A program made the position numbers and the translations under genes. Shown piece after piece: positions 36,019 through 45,432 of a stretch of 64,000 bases of DNA. The first letter of the stretch is position 1, and each line of letters begins with the position of its first letter. Source of the DNA: Calothrix sp. PCC 7716 (GTDB lineage Bacteria > Cyanobacteriota > Cyanobacteriia > Cyanobacteriales > Nostocaceae); assembly GCF_019977735.1 (NCBI RefSeq), contig NZ_AP025018.1, positions 2,232,001 to 2,296,000 on the forward strand, read 5' to 3'. Under the pieces are notes generated by a model. That model had not been told where the DNA came from, searched no databases, and saw nothing but the letters and a program-made list of their open reading frames with translations.

Positions 36019-36573
36019 ATGTCAATGAAAAAAACATTTTTATTGAGTTTAATTTGTTTGTTGGGTTCACCTCGATTATTAGTTGCTCAAACTACTGCGG
36101 CGCCAGTACCTTCTCAAACAATTTACGCTCAAACAAAAACTAATAGTTATGAGACTTATCATAACGAACATCAGAACTTTTATATTTCTTATCCCAAGAA
36201 TATTTTTGTTCTAAAAAAACCACAGTCAGCGTATCACTATGGAGGAGAGCAAAGCTTTGTCTCTAAAGATGGACACGCGAGTATGTTTATTTCTGGTTTC
36301 TATAAAGCAGATGTTTCAGATAGTGGTTGGAATGATGTACCTTTAAAACAACTTTATACAGAAGCGTTACAGCAAAAAGGTCGAAATATCAGCTATAAAG
36401 CTTTAGGAAAAAATTGGTACGTTGTTTCAGGGATGGACAATGGCAAAGTTTTTTATGAAAAGATTATTTTGGCAAGCGATAAGAAAATAAATTTCATTAT
36501 TCGCTATCCAAAGTCTCAAGAAAAAATCTACAATGTTATAACTGAAAAAGTTGTTAATTCAATAAAATACTAA
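36019..36573 (+). CDS. exported hypothetical protein
   Basis: This 184-aa protein has a signal peptide (MKKTFLLSLICLLGSPRLL, cleavage near VAQ at about residue 24). The mature part (NFYISYPKNIFVLKKP, then YVVSGMDNGKVFYEKIILA) looks like a small mixed alpha/beta domain seen in exported proteins of cyanobacteria and other bacteria. Met1 or Met3 is the start. It is 25 bp upstream of another exported protein, so they are likely co-transcribed. Confidence 0.65.
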   Translation: MSMKKTFLLSLICLLGSPRLLVAQTTAAPVPSQTIYAQTKTNSYETYHNEHQNFYISYPKNIFVLKKPQSAYHYGGEQSFVSKDGHASMFISGFYKADVSDSGWNDVPLKQLYTEALQQKGRNISYKALGKNWYVVSGMDNGKVFYEKIILASDKKINFIIRYPKSQEKIYNVITEKVVNSIKY

Positions 36574-36598
36574 CTCAATCAATAATTAAGGAAAAATC

Positions 36599-37060
36599 AT
36601 GCAATTTACAAAACTATTTACTGCTGCTGTCTTAGGTATTAGTATTCTATCCACCGTAGTTCTTCCTGCAATAGCTGATAAAAAATTTGATAATTTCAAG
36701 AAAAATCAGCTTGCTCAGTTTAATGGAGACTTTCACCCTGAAACCTGTAAGGAAAAAACAATAACACGAGGTTCTTTAAGATACGATTTATGTCAGCATA
36801 AAGGAAAACCAGCATACATTAGAGTTACTGATGATGGAACTCCAGTCGGTTTTTATGAATTTAAAAATAGACAGTTAGTACAATCCTGTAGTATTGATGC
36901 TTTTATTTGTAGTGGATACAAAAATAATCGATTAGTTGCTATTTGGAATTTAGATGCTCAAACGGTAGATTTCAATGTCTCATCAGAGACTAACCGAGAA
37001 ATAGAAACAAGCAGTTTAGCTGAAGCTAAGAAAGCATTAAGAATATTTGGCTACAAATAG
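36599..37060 (+). CDS. exported hypothetical protein
   Basis: This 153-aa protein has a signal peptide (residues 1-26, TAAVLGISILSTVVLPAIA) and a mature domain with four cysteines (ETCKE, DLCQH, QSCSI, FICSG) that could form two disulfides. The start ATG follows AAGGAAAAATC, a reasonable ribosome-binding site. No family is recognised. It pairs with the exported protein upstream. Confidence 0.65.
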   Translation: MQFTKLFTAAVLGISILSTVVLPAIADKKFDNFKKNQLAQFNGDFHPETCKEKTITRGSLRYDLCQHKGKPAYIRVTDDGTPVGFYEFKNRQLVQSCSIDAFICSGYKNNRLVAIWNLDAQTVDFNVSSETNREIETSSLAEAKKALRIFGYK

Positions 37061-37190
37061 TATAAAAAAGCGGGTTTCTATGATGGCTGAGTATAAATAT
37101 ACTAAATAGTATGTTAAAGTTTCAGTAATATTCCATACTTAGTTTGTCATACTCCATACAATTAGCACATAATAGAATAGTCAGATTACA

Positions 37191-38447
37191 GTGTGCAATC
37201 AACTCATGCTGACTTCATCAGTGGTTTTATCTATCATTGTCACCATGATTATTCTTGGCGCCGGAATTATGGGGCTGTGTATTTTTAGAACAAGTAAAAT
37301 TTTAACTTTATTTGAAATAGAAGCCGACCGTTCCAGTTGGCAAATAATGTATAGATTAATGATTTCTTTCCTATGTGGTTACTCATTATTAGCTTATCTA
37401 ATTAGTGCAAGGCTTTTTGAATGGATACCGTTGTTGACTGGAATGGTTTTCTTTCTCGGAGCGCTGTTTGTTTGGTTTAGTGTCAACGTGTACTATCGGA
37501 CTCTAAATCGATTTTTGCAAATACAAGATAAGTACCGAGCGGCAAAAGAAAATGCTGAGACTATATTATTTCAATTACAGAAAGTTCAGCAATCGCAATT
37601 ACAATCAATTCATCGTGAAACAATGTTGGCTTTAGGGCAAATGGTTGCTGGAGTCGCACACGAAATTAATAACCCAGTCAGCTTTATAGAAGGCAACCTA
37701 GGATATGTTAGTTCATACACTAAAAATTTGTTTGACCTTTTAGAGACTTACGCTTCTGTATACCCAAATCCTGATAGTAAAATAATTAATGCCATAGCTT
37801 CAAGTGACTTAGAGTTTATCAAATCCGATTTTCCGAGCATTCTAAATTCTATGGAAGCAGGCACAACTCGTATTAATGAAATAGTACAGTCACTCTCAAG
37901 TTTCTCACGGTTGAATGAAACAGACTTTAAAAAAGCTGATATTCATGAAGGTATTGATAGTACACTAACAATTTTAAGCCATCGTCTTAACTCTTGTGGG
38001 CGCCGGACTAAACATATTGCAGTAATTAAAGAGTACGGCGAAATTTCAAAAATATATTGTAATCCTCGTATATTGAATCAAGTATTCTTTCACGTTATCA
38101 ATAATGCTATCGACGCATTAAATAAAAAAGCAGCTACTAGTGAAATAGAAGAGGAAGAAACACCAACTATTCGCATTTGTACATCATATTCTCAAAAAAA
38201 TGAAATTAACATTCAAATAATCGATAACGGGAGTGGAATTACTAAAGAAGTTTGCAAAAATATCTTTAGACCGTTTTTTACCACTAAACCAGTAGGACAA
38301 GGAACAGGTTTAGGCTTATCTATAAGTCATCAAATCATCGTTGAACAGCACGGTGGTACAATCAAATGCACATCAACCGAAAATCAAGGCGCCGAATTTT
38401 TAATTACACTCCCCATTAATGAATCATTAAAATTTTCTCAAAGTTAA
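37191..38447 (+). CDS. membrane sensor histidine kinase
   Basis: This protein of about 418 residues starts at GTG 37191 or ATG 37206. It has three hydrophobic spans (about 10-35, 55-80, 85-105), a short coiled coil, then HisKA with phospho-acceptor His157 in GVAHEINNP and HATPase_c with NNAIDAL, IIDNGSGI and GQGTGLGLS. The transmitter closely resembles that of the hybrid kinase at 10279. It has no recognisable ligand-binding domain and no adjacent regulator, so it is an orphan kinase. Confidence 0.9.
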   Translation: MCNQLMLTSSVVLSIIVTMIILGAGIMGLCIFRTSKILTLFEIEADRSSWQIMYRLMISFLCGYSLLAYLISARLFEWIPLLTGMVFFLGALFVWFSVNVYYRTLNRFLQIQDKYRAAKENAETILFQLQKVQQSQLQSIHRETMLALGQMVAGVAHEINNPVSFIEGNLGYVSSYTKNLFDLLETYASVYPNPDSKIINAIASSDLEFIKSDFPSILNSMEAGTTRINEIVQSLSSFSRLNETDFKKADIHEGIDSTLTILSHRLNSCGRRTKHIAVIKEYGEISKIYCNPRILNQVFFHVINNAIDALNKKAATSEIEEEETPTIRICTSYSQKNEINIQIIDNGSGITKEVCKNIFRPFFTTKPVGQGTGLGLSISHQIIVEQHGGTIKCTSTENQGAEFLITLPINESLKFSQS

Positions 38448-38600
38448 CTACACCCATATTTAACTATTATTTGCAATTTCAATACTTGTTTTTAATTATA
38501 CATTAACCTTGACCTGTTAATGTATGATGTCAATCGCACGCGCGTTTGTATACATAATTTTTGGTTTTAGAGCGTCAATTATCACCAACAATCACGAACT

Positions 38601-41135
38601 ATGACACAACAGAATATCAAGATTTCAGATGCTACGGTTCAGGAAGCTGAAGATAACTGCACAAGTTTAGGTATTGAGGCACTAAAGCATGATTTTTTTG
38701 ATAATCTGTTTTACGTTCAAGGAAAGTTTTCATCGCTTGCCACTAAGAATGATTACTACATGGCGTTAGCGTATACTGTGCGTGACCGGGTATTGCATCA
38801 CTGGATAAGCTCTATTGCTGCTCATACTCAAAACCGCGCGCGCACTGTTTGTTATTTCTCTGCGGAGTTTCTCATGGGACCCCATTTGGGTAATAACTTG
38901 ATTAATCTGGGAATTTATGACGAGGTTAAGCAAGTTATTGAAGAATTAGGTTTAAATTTTAATGAGTTAATCGAACTTGAAGAAGAACCTGGATTAGGCA
39001 ACGGTGGTTTAGGACGGTTAGCTGCGTGCTACCTTGATTCTTTGGCAACTCTAGAAATTCCTGCTTTAGGTTACGCTATTCGTTACGAATTTGGTATTTT
39101 TGACCAAAAAATCCAGGATGGGTGGCAAGTCGAAATTACTGATAAATGGTTACGCTATGGTAATCCTTGGGAAATTCGGCGCCCAGAGTGGGAAGTTCAC
39201 ATCAAATTTGGCGGTTATACAGAGCAGTTTACCGATGAAGAAGGTCGCTTTCAAGTCCGTTGGATTCCACATCAAGTAGTTAATGGTATTCCCTACGACA
39301 CACCGATACTTGGTTATAAGGTAAACACAGCCAATACTCTACGTTTGTGGAGAGCAGAGGCGCCTGAATCCTTCGATTTTTCTGCATTCAATCGTGGTGA
39401 TTACTACGGTGCAATTGACCAAAAAGTAACTTGCGAAAATATTACTAAAGTACTTTATCCAAACGATGAGTCATTTTCAGGTAAACAACTCCGTTTAGAA
39501 CAACAGTACTTTTTTGTCTCATGTTCATTACAAGACATGATACGAATTCTTAAAGAGCGAAATTTACCTATCGAAAGCTTTCATGAGGAATTTGCTGCTC
39601 AGTTAAATGATACTCATCCAGCTATTGCGGTTGCCGAGTTAATGCGACTATTAATAGATGAATATCAACTCGACTGGGATAAAGCATGGGAAATAACACA
39701 AAAAACCTTTGCTTACACTAACCACACTCTTTTACCCGAAGCTCTAGAAAAGTGGTCTTTACATTTGTTTGGCTCATTGCTACCAAGATTATTAGAAATA
39801 ATCTACGAAATTAATTTCCGTTTCTTAGAAGAAATCAAACTTCAGTATCCAGACGACCATGAACGACTCGCACGCTTGTCGATAATTGATGAATCGGGTG
39901 AACGTTATGTTAAAATGGCAAATCTCGCTTGTGTTGCTTCTCATGCAATCAATGGTGTAGCACAATTACACACAGAACTGCTACAAGAAACCGTATTACG
40001 AGACTTTTACGAAATTTACCCTGAAAAATTTAGTAATAAGACAAATGGTGTGACTCCACGTCGTTTTATGGTACTAAATAATCCAGGACTAACCAATTTA
40101 ATTACTAGCGAAATTGGCGCCGACTGGGTAAAGAATCTTGAAGATTTACGCCAGCTAGAAATATTTGTTGATGATGCAGCTTTCTGTGAGCAGTGGCACA
40201 CAGTTAAACTCAACAATAAGATAGGTTTGGCAGAGCTCATTAAACAGCGCACAGGTATTATTGTCAATCCTGAGAGTATGTTTGACGTGCAAGTAAAACG
40301 GATTCATGAATACAAGCGTCAACACCTAAACTTATTGCACATCATCACATTATACAATCGCCTCAAAGAAAACCCCGACTTAGAAATAACACCGCGTACA
40401 TTTATCTTCGGAGGAAAAGCTGCTCCCGGTTACTTTGCTGCCAAATTAATTATCAAGCTAATAAATTCAGTTGCAGAAGTAGTCAATAACAACCCAGATG
40501 TACGTAATCAAATTAAAGTTGTTTTCTTTCCAGACTATAACGTCACCAACAGTCAGCTAGTTTACCCAGCAGCAGATTTATCTGAACAAATTTCCACCGC
40601 AGGTAAAGAAGCTTCTGGAACAGGAAATATGAAATTTGCGCTTAATGGAGCAATTACAATTGGTACACTCGATGGCGCCAATATTGAAATTAGAGAACAA
40701 GTAGGAGAAGAAAACTTCTTCTTATTTGGACTAACAAACGACGAAATACAAACCCTAAGATGGCAAGGATACTACCCTGGTTCTCACTACGAAACAAACC
40801 CAGAATTGCGTAAAGTCATCGACTTAATAGCATCAGGACACTTCGCAAACGGTAACGTCGAATTATTCAAACCCTTGATAGATTCCTTATTATACGGCGA
40901 CCCTTACATGTTAATGGCAGACTATCAATCTTACATCGACTGCCAAGACCGAGTAAGTCAAGCATACCTCGACACTGCTAGCTGGACAAAAATGTCAATT
41001 CTTAACACCGCGCGTACAGGTAAATTTTCCTCCGACCGTGCAGTTTGCGAATATTGCCAAGACATCTGGAAAGTTGAGCGTACACAAATTGAACTCAAAC
41101 AATATGCACACCAGCACTTCGCCCTAGAACTGTAA
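38601..41135 (+). CDS. glgP: glycogen phosphorylase
   Basis: This 844-aa enzyme releases glucose-1-phosphate from glycogen. Conserved segments include CYFSAEFLMG, EPGLGNGGLGRLAACYLDSL, VQVKRIHEYKRQ-like DVQVKRIHEYKRQHLN, and the pyridoxal-phosphate lysine Lys678 in EASGTGNMKFALNG. Length and motifs are complete. It is a single cistron, with a dispersed hairpin repeat just after the stop. Confidence 0.97.
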   Translation: MTQQNIKISDATVQEAEDNCTSLGIEALKHDFFDNLFYVQGKFSSLATKNDYYMALAYTVRDRVLHHWISSIAAHTQNRARTVCYFSAEFLMGPHLGNNLINLGIYDEVKQVIEELGLNFNELIELEEEPGLGNGGLGRLAACYLDSLATLEIPALGYAIRYEFGIFDQKIQDGWQVEITDKWLRYGNPWEIRRPEWEVHIKFGGYTEQFTDEEGRFQVRWIPHQVVNGIPYDTPILGYKVNTANTLRLWRAEAPESFDFSAFNRGDYYGAIDQKVTCENITKVLYPNDESFSGKQLRLEQQYFFVSCSLQDMIRILKERNLPIESFHEEFAAQLNDTHPAIAVAELMRLLIDEYQLDWDKAWEITQKTFAYTNHTLLPEALEKWSLHLFGSLLPRLLEIIYEINFRFLEEIKLQYPDDHERLARLSIIDESGERYVKMANLACVASHAINGVAQLHTELLQETVLRDFYEIYPEKFSNKTNGVTPRRFMVLNNPGLTNLITSEIGADWVKNLEDLRQLEIFVDDAAFCEQWHTVKLNNKIGLAELIKQRTGIIVNPESMFDVQVKRIHEYKRQHLNLLHIITLYNRLKENPDLEITPRTFIFGGKAAPGYFAAKLIIKLINSVAEVVNNNPDVRNQIKVVFFPDYNVTNSQLVYPAADLSEQISTAGKEASGTGNMKFALNGAITIGTLDGANIEIREQVGEENFFLFGLTNDEIQTLRWQGYYPGSHYETNPELRKVIDLIASGHFANGNVELFKPLIDSLLYGDPYMLMADYQSYIDCQDRVSQAYLDTASWTKMSILNTARTGKFSSDRAVCEYCQDIWKVERTQIELKQYAHQHFALEL

Positions 41136-41141
41136 AATAAC

Positions 41142-41171
41142 TCTTGTGGAGCGGGCATCCCTGCCCACCCC
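41142..41171. repeat. dispersed hairpin repeat, half copy
   Basis: CTTGTGGAGCGGGCATCCCT followed by GCCCACCCC, six bases after the glgP stop. It is the left half of the family seen complete at 24003 and 62334. Confidence 0.6.
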
Positions 41172-41355
41172 AACTGTAATAGTCAAGGTCATTCACAAAA
41201 ACTTCTAAAAAATTCATTATCTTAACGAAAAAAATAGAAATATTTCACATCTCTTATAGCAATTTTCAACTACAAACAGGCGCCGAATACCATATAGTCG
41301 ATTGTGGAACAGTTCGGTTAAAATTAAATAGTTATAACTATTATATATAAGTAGT

Positions 41356-41685
41356 ATGTCAGAGCAAAGTATAATTCACAACCAACTAGAAAATGAAACC
41401 GAATCTAACAATACCTATGTATCAATAACAGATATTTTAAAGGAAATGCAGCAATTACCTAAAGAATACTGGTTTAATTTACTTCAAATCATTAAGCTTT
41501 ATCGTGAAAGTGTAACTCAAACAGCAGTTTTAGAACAAACTCAAGAAACCGATCTATTAATGCAACAACATCGTGCGTTAGCTGAGTTAACTAAACAATG
41601 GATAGAAGAAGGAGATGAAAAAGAACAAACAGAAACATGGGAATATCTCCGCCAAAATTTAGATAAAAACCGCACTTCCATATAG
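41356..41685 (+). CDS. putative antitoxin of PIN module
   Basis: This 109-aa, acidic and mostly helical protein has no DNA-binding motif that I can name; its middle (ITDILKEMQQLPKEYWFNLL) resembles small helical antitoxins of cyanobacteria. It lies 12 bp upstream of a PIN-domain gene on the same strand. The antitoxin role is inferred from this arrangement. Confidence 0.6.
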   Translation: MSEQSIIHNQLENETESNNTYVSITDILKEMQQLPKEYWFNLLQIIKLYRESVTQTAVLEQTQETDLLMQQHRALAELTKQWIEEGDEKEQTETWEYLRQNLDKNRTSI

Positions 41686-41697
41686 AGTAGCGTTGCT

Positions 41698-42153
41698 ATG
41701 AGTCGAATAGTTATGCTGGACAGTAGACCGCTAGGCATGGTAACGAATCCTAAAACAAATATTGCGCTACATCAAGAGTGCAAGTTGTGGTTAGATAATT
41801 TACCATCGCTTGGTTATGAAATTATTTTACCCGAAATAACAGATTACGAAGTGCGACGAGAATTATTACGTTCTAATAAATTGGCAGGTATCAGGCGCCT
41901 AGATCAACTTAAAGCCGCAATCACTTATTTACCCATCAATACAGAAACTATGCTCCTTGCATCTCAATTATGGGCAGAAGTTAGGCGCCAAGGACGACCC
42001 ACTGCTGATTCTACAGCACTAGATGGAGATGTAATTCTTGCCGCACAAGCAATATTAGAGAAAACTCAAGGTAAAGAAGTTATTGTTGCTACCACCAATG
42101 TAAGACATTTATCAATATTTGTAGACGCACGGGAATGGCATTTAATTGTTTGA
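41698..42153 (+). CDS. PIN-domain (VapC-like) toxin
   Basis: This 151-aa PIN-fold ribonuclease has the acidic residues of the family: Asp8 in VMLDSRPLG, Glu in PEITDYEVRRELLR, Asp in LDGDVILAAQA and an Asn-containing ATTNVRHL. VapC toxins cleave tRNA or rRNA. The protein is paired with the 109-aa upstream protein. Two GGCGCC sites lie within the gene. Confidence 0.8.
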   Translation: MSRIVMLDSRPLGMVTNPKTNIALHQECKLWLDNLPSLGYEIILPEITDYEVRRELLRSNKLAGIRRLDQLKAAITYLPINTETMLLASQLWAEVRRQGRPTADSTALDGDVILAAQAILEKTQGKEVIVATTNVRHLSIFVDAREWHLIV

Positions 42154-42536
42154 ACTTTATTTAGCCCGTTTTAACGGAATTAAGCTATTAGCTTGGGTAA
42201 TATAGCGGTTTTTAATCAAGTGAGGCACAAATTAAATTGATAAAGCTATTGTGCGGTGGACATCCTTGCCCGCCTTTATGTATTTCATTAGAACGGCAAC
42301 CGCTATACCACCTAAGCGAGTTTATAATTAAGCCTTACAAGTTAATACCGGGCTTAAAGAAGCTGGCTCTCTAGCTTCCCTCAGTTAATTCTTTAAACTA
42401 GAGTCATGCTTGGGGGCAAACGATGAAGCGCGCGCTCTCCATTGTTAATGTTTTTGAGATGATACAAGAAGAATATGCTGAAGAAGAACGGGCAAGGATG
42501 CCCGTTCCACAAGAGAGATTCACAAAAGATTTTAAT
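42154..42536. other. intergenic with hairpin repeats
   Basis: This gap holds two imperfect members of the dispersed hairpin family (about 42245-42306 and 42487-42515), the first enclosed by AGCGGTT/AACCGCT-type arms. A 43-codon ORF (42423-42554) is listed separately. No RNA gene was seen. Confidence 0.5.
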
Positions 42537-42554
42537 TTAGGCTTTGAAGGTTAA
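42423..42554 (+). CDS. possible 43-aa ORF containing a repeat
   Basis: This ORF reads MKRALSIVNVFEMIQEEYAE, EERARMPVPQERFTKDFNLG and FEG. The second half derives from the hairpin repeat (CGGGCAAGGATGCCCG gives RARMP) and the end overlaps the rtcB stop codon. It may be a relic or chance frame. Confidence 0.2.
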   Translation: MKRALSIVNVFEMIQEEYAEEERARMPVPQERFTKDFNLGFEG

Positions 42555-43985
42555 TATTGGGGTTAACATTGCTACAACTTCAATCATTTTTGCTTCTACT
42601 TGTACATCAATAACTGATTGTATGGGTTTATAAGCGACAGGTGCCTCTTCAATTCGACGTTCTGAGCGTAGTGTAATACAATCAACTCCAGTTAATCCTA
42701 GTTCTTCGTCGGTATATGTTGCTCCTTGACGAGTTAATTCAAAGCGACTACGTTGTCTTCCTGCACCGTGAGATGCGGAATTTAGAAATTTAGGGTTACT
42801 TTTTCCTACACATAAATATGAACTGGCGCCCATTGAACCGGGAATAATTACGGGTTGGTTATCAAATGCTGGACAGGCGCCTTTACGTGTCACCCATTTG
42901 TTAATTACGGGTTGAGGTAAAGTAATGTTGTGAGGTAAATCATAAACTAGCGGCGCCTCGATATCACCGAATACTTGACGTAGCCGTAGTCGTAATAACT
43001 CCGCTAAAAGTAGACGATTGATAAATCCATAGTTTGCTGCTGTTGCTTCTGCTTGTAGATAACTTGCTACAAGTTCAGGGTGTGAATTTGTTGATAATGG
43101 GAAGATATTCGAGTCAGGATATTTGACACTTTTACCCCAAGTAGCTTTTGCTTTATCACGCCATTGACCACCGATGTATTTACCAACGTTACGTGAGCCT
43201 GAGTGAATCATAAAAGCAAGCTGCCCTTCTTTTAATCCCCATAAATGCGCGAGTCCACGATTTTCAATTTTGTCTACACGCTGAATTTCAACAAAATGAT
43301 TACCACCACCAATGGTGGCTAAACCTCCATCGCGCACAACTCCTTCATCTGGAACAAGTTCGCATGGCGCCACATTCCAGTCACCTTCCATCGAACCATT
43401 AAGAAAAATATGGTCTACTTCTTTGGCTAACTGTGCAAAATCAGATTTAACAAAACTTCCTGTTGGCGCCTTCCACATAGCATCAACCCATCCCAGAACA
43501 CCATCCTGAAATAACGCGCGCATACTTGAAGCGGTCATCGTCACATCGCGAGTACCAAAAAAGTAATCGCCTTTCATTAATTCAACAAATTGGTCACGCT
43601 GCGCCAGAAATTTATCGATGCTTAAATTTGCAACATGTAACCGCATTCCGCAGTTAATATCAGAACCGACGGCAGCAGGAATTATCATATTCTCGGTTTC
43701 AATAACCGAACCAATAGCAACACCCGCATCTCCTGGATGAAAATCTGGTGTAGCACAGGCGCCGCATACACACCCACCAGCAGGATGCTGCATACTAGCA
43801 AGTAGTGCAAGTTGATTAAAAGCCTTTGCTTCAACTAGAAAATCTTCGGGTAAAAGAACCGAAGCAACAGGTACATCTTGCTTTGATTTATTTAAGCGAA
43901 CCGAATAAGTTTTATTTTCGTAGCTAACATCTAAACCTTGACGTGACAAAGCACGCAGGAGACGACACATATTTTTGGGCTGCAT
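42537..43985 (-). CDS. rtcB: RtcB-family RNA ligase
   Basis: This 482-aa protein has the RtcB core: GGCVCGACATPDFHPGDAGV, AAVGSDINCGMRL with the metal-binding Cys, GGGNHFVEIQ, MIHSGSRNVGKYIGGQW and SASHGAGRQRSR with a catalytic-type His. RtcB joins 2',3'-cyclic phosphate and 5'-OH RNA ends in a GTP- and Mn-dependent reaction. It appears complete and single. Nothing nearby indicates its RNA target. Confidence 0.93.
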   Translation of the reverse strand: MQPKNMCRLLRALSRQGLDVSYENKTYSVRLNKSKQDVPVASVLLPEDFLVEAKAFNQLALLASMQHPAGGCVCGACATPDFHPGDAGVAIGSVIETENMIIPAAVGSDINCGMRLHVANLSIDKFLAQRDQFVELMKGDYFFGTRDVTMTASSMRALFQDGVLGWVDAMWKAPTGSFVKSDFAQLAKEVDHIFLNGSMEGDWNVAPCELVPDEGVVRDGGLATIGGGNHFVEIQRVDKIENRGLAHLWGLKEGQLAFMIHSGSRNVGKYIGGQWRDKAKATWGKSVKYPDSNIFPLSTNSHPELVASYLQAEATAANYGFINRLLLAELLRLRLRQVFGDIEAPLVYDLPHNITLPQPVINKWVTRKGACPAFDNQPVIIPGSMGASSYLCVGKSNPKFLNSASHGAGRQRSRFELTRQGATYTDEELGLTGVDCITLRSERRIEEAPVAYKPIQSVIDVQVEAKMIEVVAMLTPILTFKA

Positions 43986-44164
43986 GAAACCTCTAGTTTT
44001 AAATAACTAGCACTCAATAAGTTTTTACTTTTTGAATTGAGACATTGGTTCAGCAGCCGCGTCTCTTTTAGTGTTTGCTTAATCACACTTGTACTTAAAC
44101 AACATGCAACTAGCTAGGTGATGTTTCCACTATTGCACAAATTGCAAAAAATGAGGTTGAAAAT

Positions 44165-44194
44165 ATGACAGATTTTTTACTGCCACATAACTAA
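44165..44194 (+). CDS. possible 9-aa leader peptide
   Basis: ATG ... TAA encodes MTDFLLPHN. A purine-rich ribosome-binding site (ATGAGGTTG) precedes it. It ends 11 bp before a hairpin with a T run, the layout of an attenuation leader upstream of the gene at 44346. This is inference from architecture only. Confidence 0.25.
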   Translation: MTDFLLPHN

Positions 44195-44204
44195 ATAACT
44201 AAAT

Positions 44205-44246
44205 TGCTCTATTTATGACAGGCTGGAATATAGAGCAGTTTTTTTT
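44205..44246 (+). terminator. rho-independent terminator-like hairpin
   Basis: The stem TGCTCTAT (44205-44212) pairs with ATAGAGCA (44230-44237), with a 17-nt loop, followed by a run of eight T at 44239-44246. It lies 100 bp upstream of the di-iron protein gene. Confidence 0.5.
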
Positions 44247-44345
44247 TGCATTCCCGTTTCTACCACAAGCGTGAATAATTTTATATTTTGTGATGCAACC
44301 TCGGCTAGATACGCTGTCTGTGGTGTCGTCTGATTTATAAATCAA

Positions 44346-45293
44346 ATGATTAAACAACAATTTATACCAGGGTCAAATCTACCAAATTCCGAAGAAAATA
44401 AACTTTTATGTTGGCTTTCTTCTGAACTAGGCGCCCGACTTGGGCATCAAAACCAATTATCACCTACAGAGAACACCCCTATCTACTGGGGCGCCAGCTA
44501 TTTTGGCTTGAACAAAGTCAAAACCTTTCAGTCTGCTAATTTTCACCATCAAACTAAAATATTACAGCTTTGCAATTACTGTGTACTAGAACAAATATAC
44601 GCAATTGAAAAAGCTTGTGTAAATTATATGGCAAAGCTGGTGCTAATGCATGAAAGTACTGAAGAACAAATGCTCTATAGTTTGTTTTGTGCTGATGAAG
44701 CGATGCACCTGGCCAAAATTAAACCATTTATTCCAATTCCACCATCAGCAATACACCAAGACGAAGACAATCAATTACTCAAATTTTTAAATGATGTAAT
44801 TGACACTCAAGATAAAGCTGTTATTTTATTTGTGCTTCTAGTTTTGGATGGGTGGAGTTTGAGTTATTACCGTAGCTTGGCGATAGAATGTCATGAACCT
44901 GATATAAGCTTGATATTACAAGCTTTTTTGACAGATAAAAGCCGTCATCACGCAACGTCGGTAATGTTATTTCATAATTTGTCTTTGACTACACAAAGCC
45001 AAAGCACAATTGTTGAAACTTTATCTAAATTTTTGCTAATTATGCAGATTGAACCACAGCAAATGATTGTCTCGGTAATGGCACAAATTAAAGGAGATTT
45101 ATCGCGACACCAAGAAATCCGTATTTTTGAGGAGCTAGACACCGAAGCTCAAAGCGTGACTCGTTTAAAATTTTTACGCTCTTTAATGCGAAACCCTAAT
45201 TCTGGAACTATTTTACAGATGCTAGAAGCGCGCGGAGCTTTTCAACCATTTAATTGTAGAGACGCGATTAATCGCGTCTCTACGAACAAATAA
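44346..45293 (+). CDS. ferritin-like di-iron protein
   Basis: This 315-aa all-helical protein has a ferritin-like ligand pattern: Glu in LEQIYAIEKACVNYMAK, EEQM and the ExxH of ADEAMHLAK in one pair of helices, then DKSRHHATS in a later helix. This recalls AurF-type N-oxygenases or other carboxylate-bridged di-iron oxygenases. The substrate is unknown. The last residues (CRDAINRVSTNK) are encoded by a 28-bp palindrome (45256-45283), so the C-terminus has been altered by a repeat. Confidence 0.6.
   Translation: MIKQQFIPGSNLPNSEENKLLCWLSSELGARLGHQNQLSPTENTPIYWGASYFGLNKVKTFQSANFHHQTKILQLCNYCVLEQIYAIEKACVNYMAKLVLMHESTEEQMLYSLFCADEAMHLAKIKPFIPIPPSAIHQDEDNQLLKFLNDVIDTQDKAVILFVLLVLDGWSLSYYRSLAIECHEPDISLILQAFLTDKSRHHATSVMLFHNLSLTTQSQSTIVETLSKFLLIMQIEPQQMIVSVMAQIKGDLSRHQEIRIFEELDTEAQSVTRLKFLRSLMRNPNSGTILQMLEARGAFQPFNCRDAINRVSTNK
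45256..45283. repeat. perfect 28-bp palindrome in the 3' end of a gene
   Basis: GTAGAGACGCGATT is followed immediately by AATCGCGTCTCTAC. It is inside the last codons of the di-iron protein gene and may also terminate transcription. A diverged relative with a loop is at 53812-53865. Confidence 0.85.
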
Positions 45294-45432
45294 TCAAAAA
45301 AAAAGTGGCTATGCCACTCATGCTTGTAATTCCCAGGTAGAACCTAAAAGTTAGTATATTGCTTATACAATTTTCAAATAGTATAAACCTACACTGTTCA
45401 GAAATTTTAATTGTTGTAGAGCAATTTTTAGG

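Larger units (their letters stand above)
43986..44345. other. divergent intergenic with short ORF and terminator-like hairpin
   Basis: This 360-bp gap between rtcB and the di-iron protein gene contains a nine-codon ORF and a hairpin followed by a T run (listed separately). No other gene is visible. Confidence 0.5.

Noticed and set aside
37061-37190. Possible promoter or riboswitch before the histidine kinase gene
   Set aside because: Only a weak GTTTCTA fragment and AT-rich sequence are present, with no stable fold or conserved motif.
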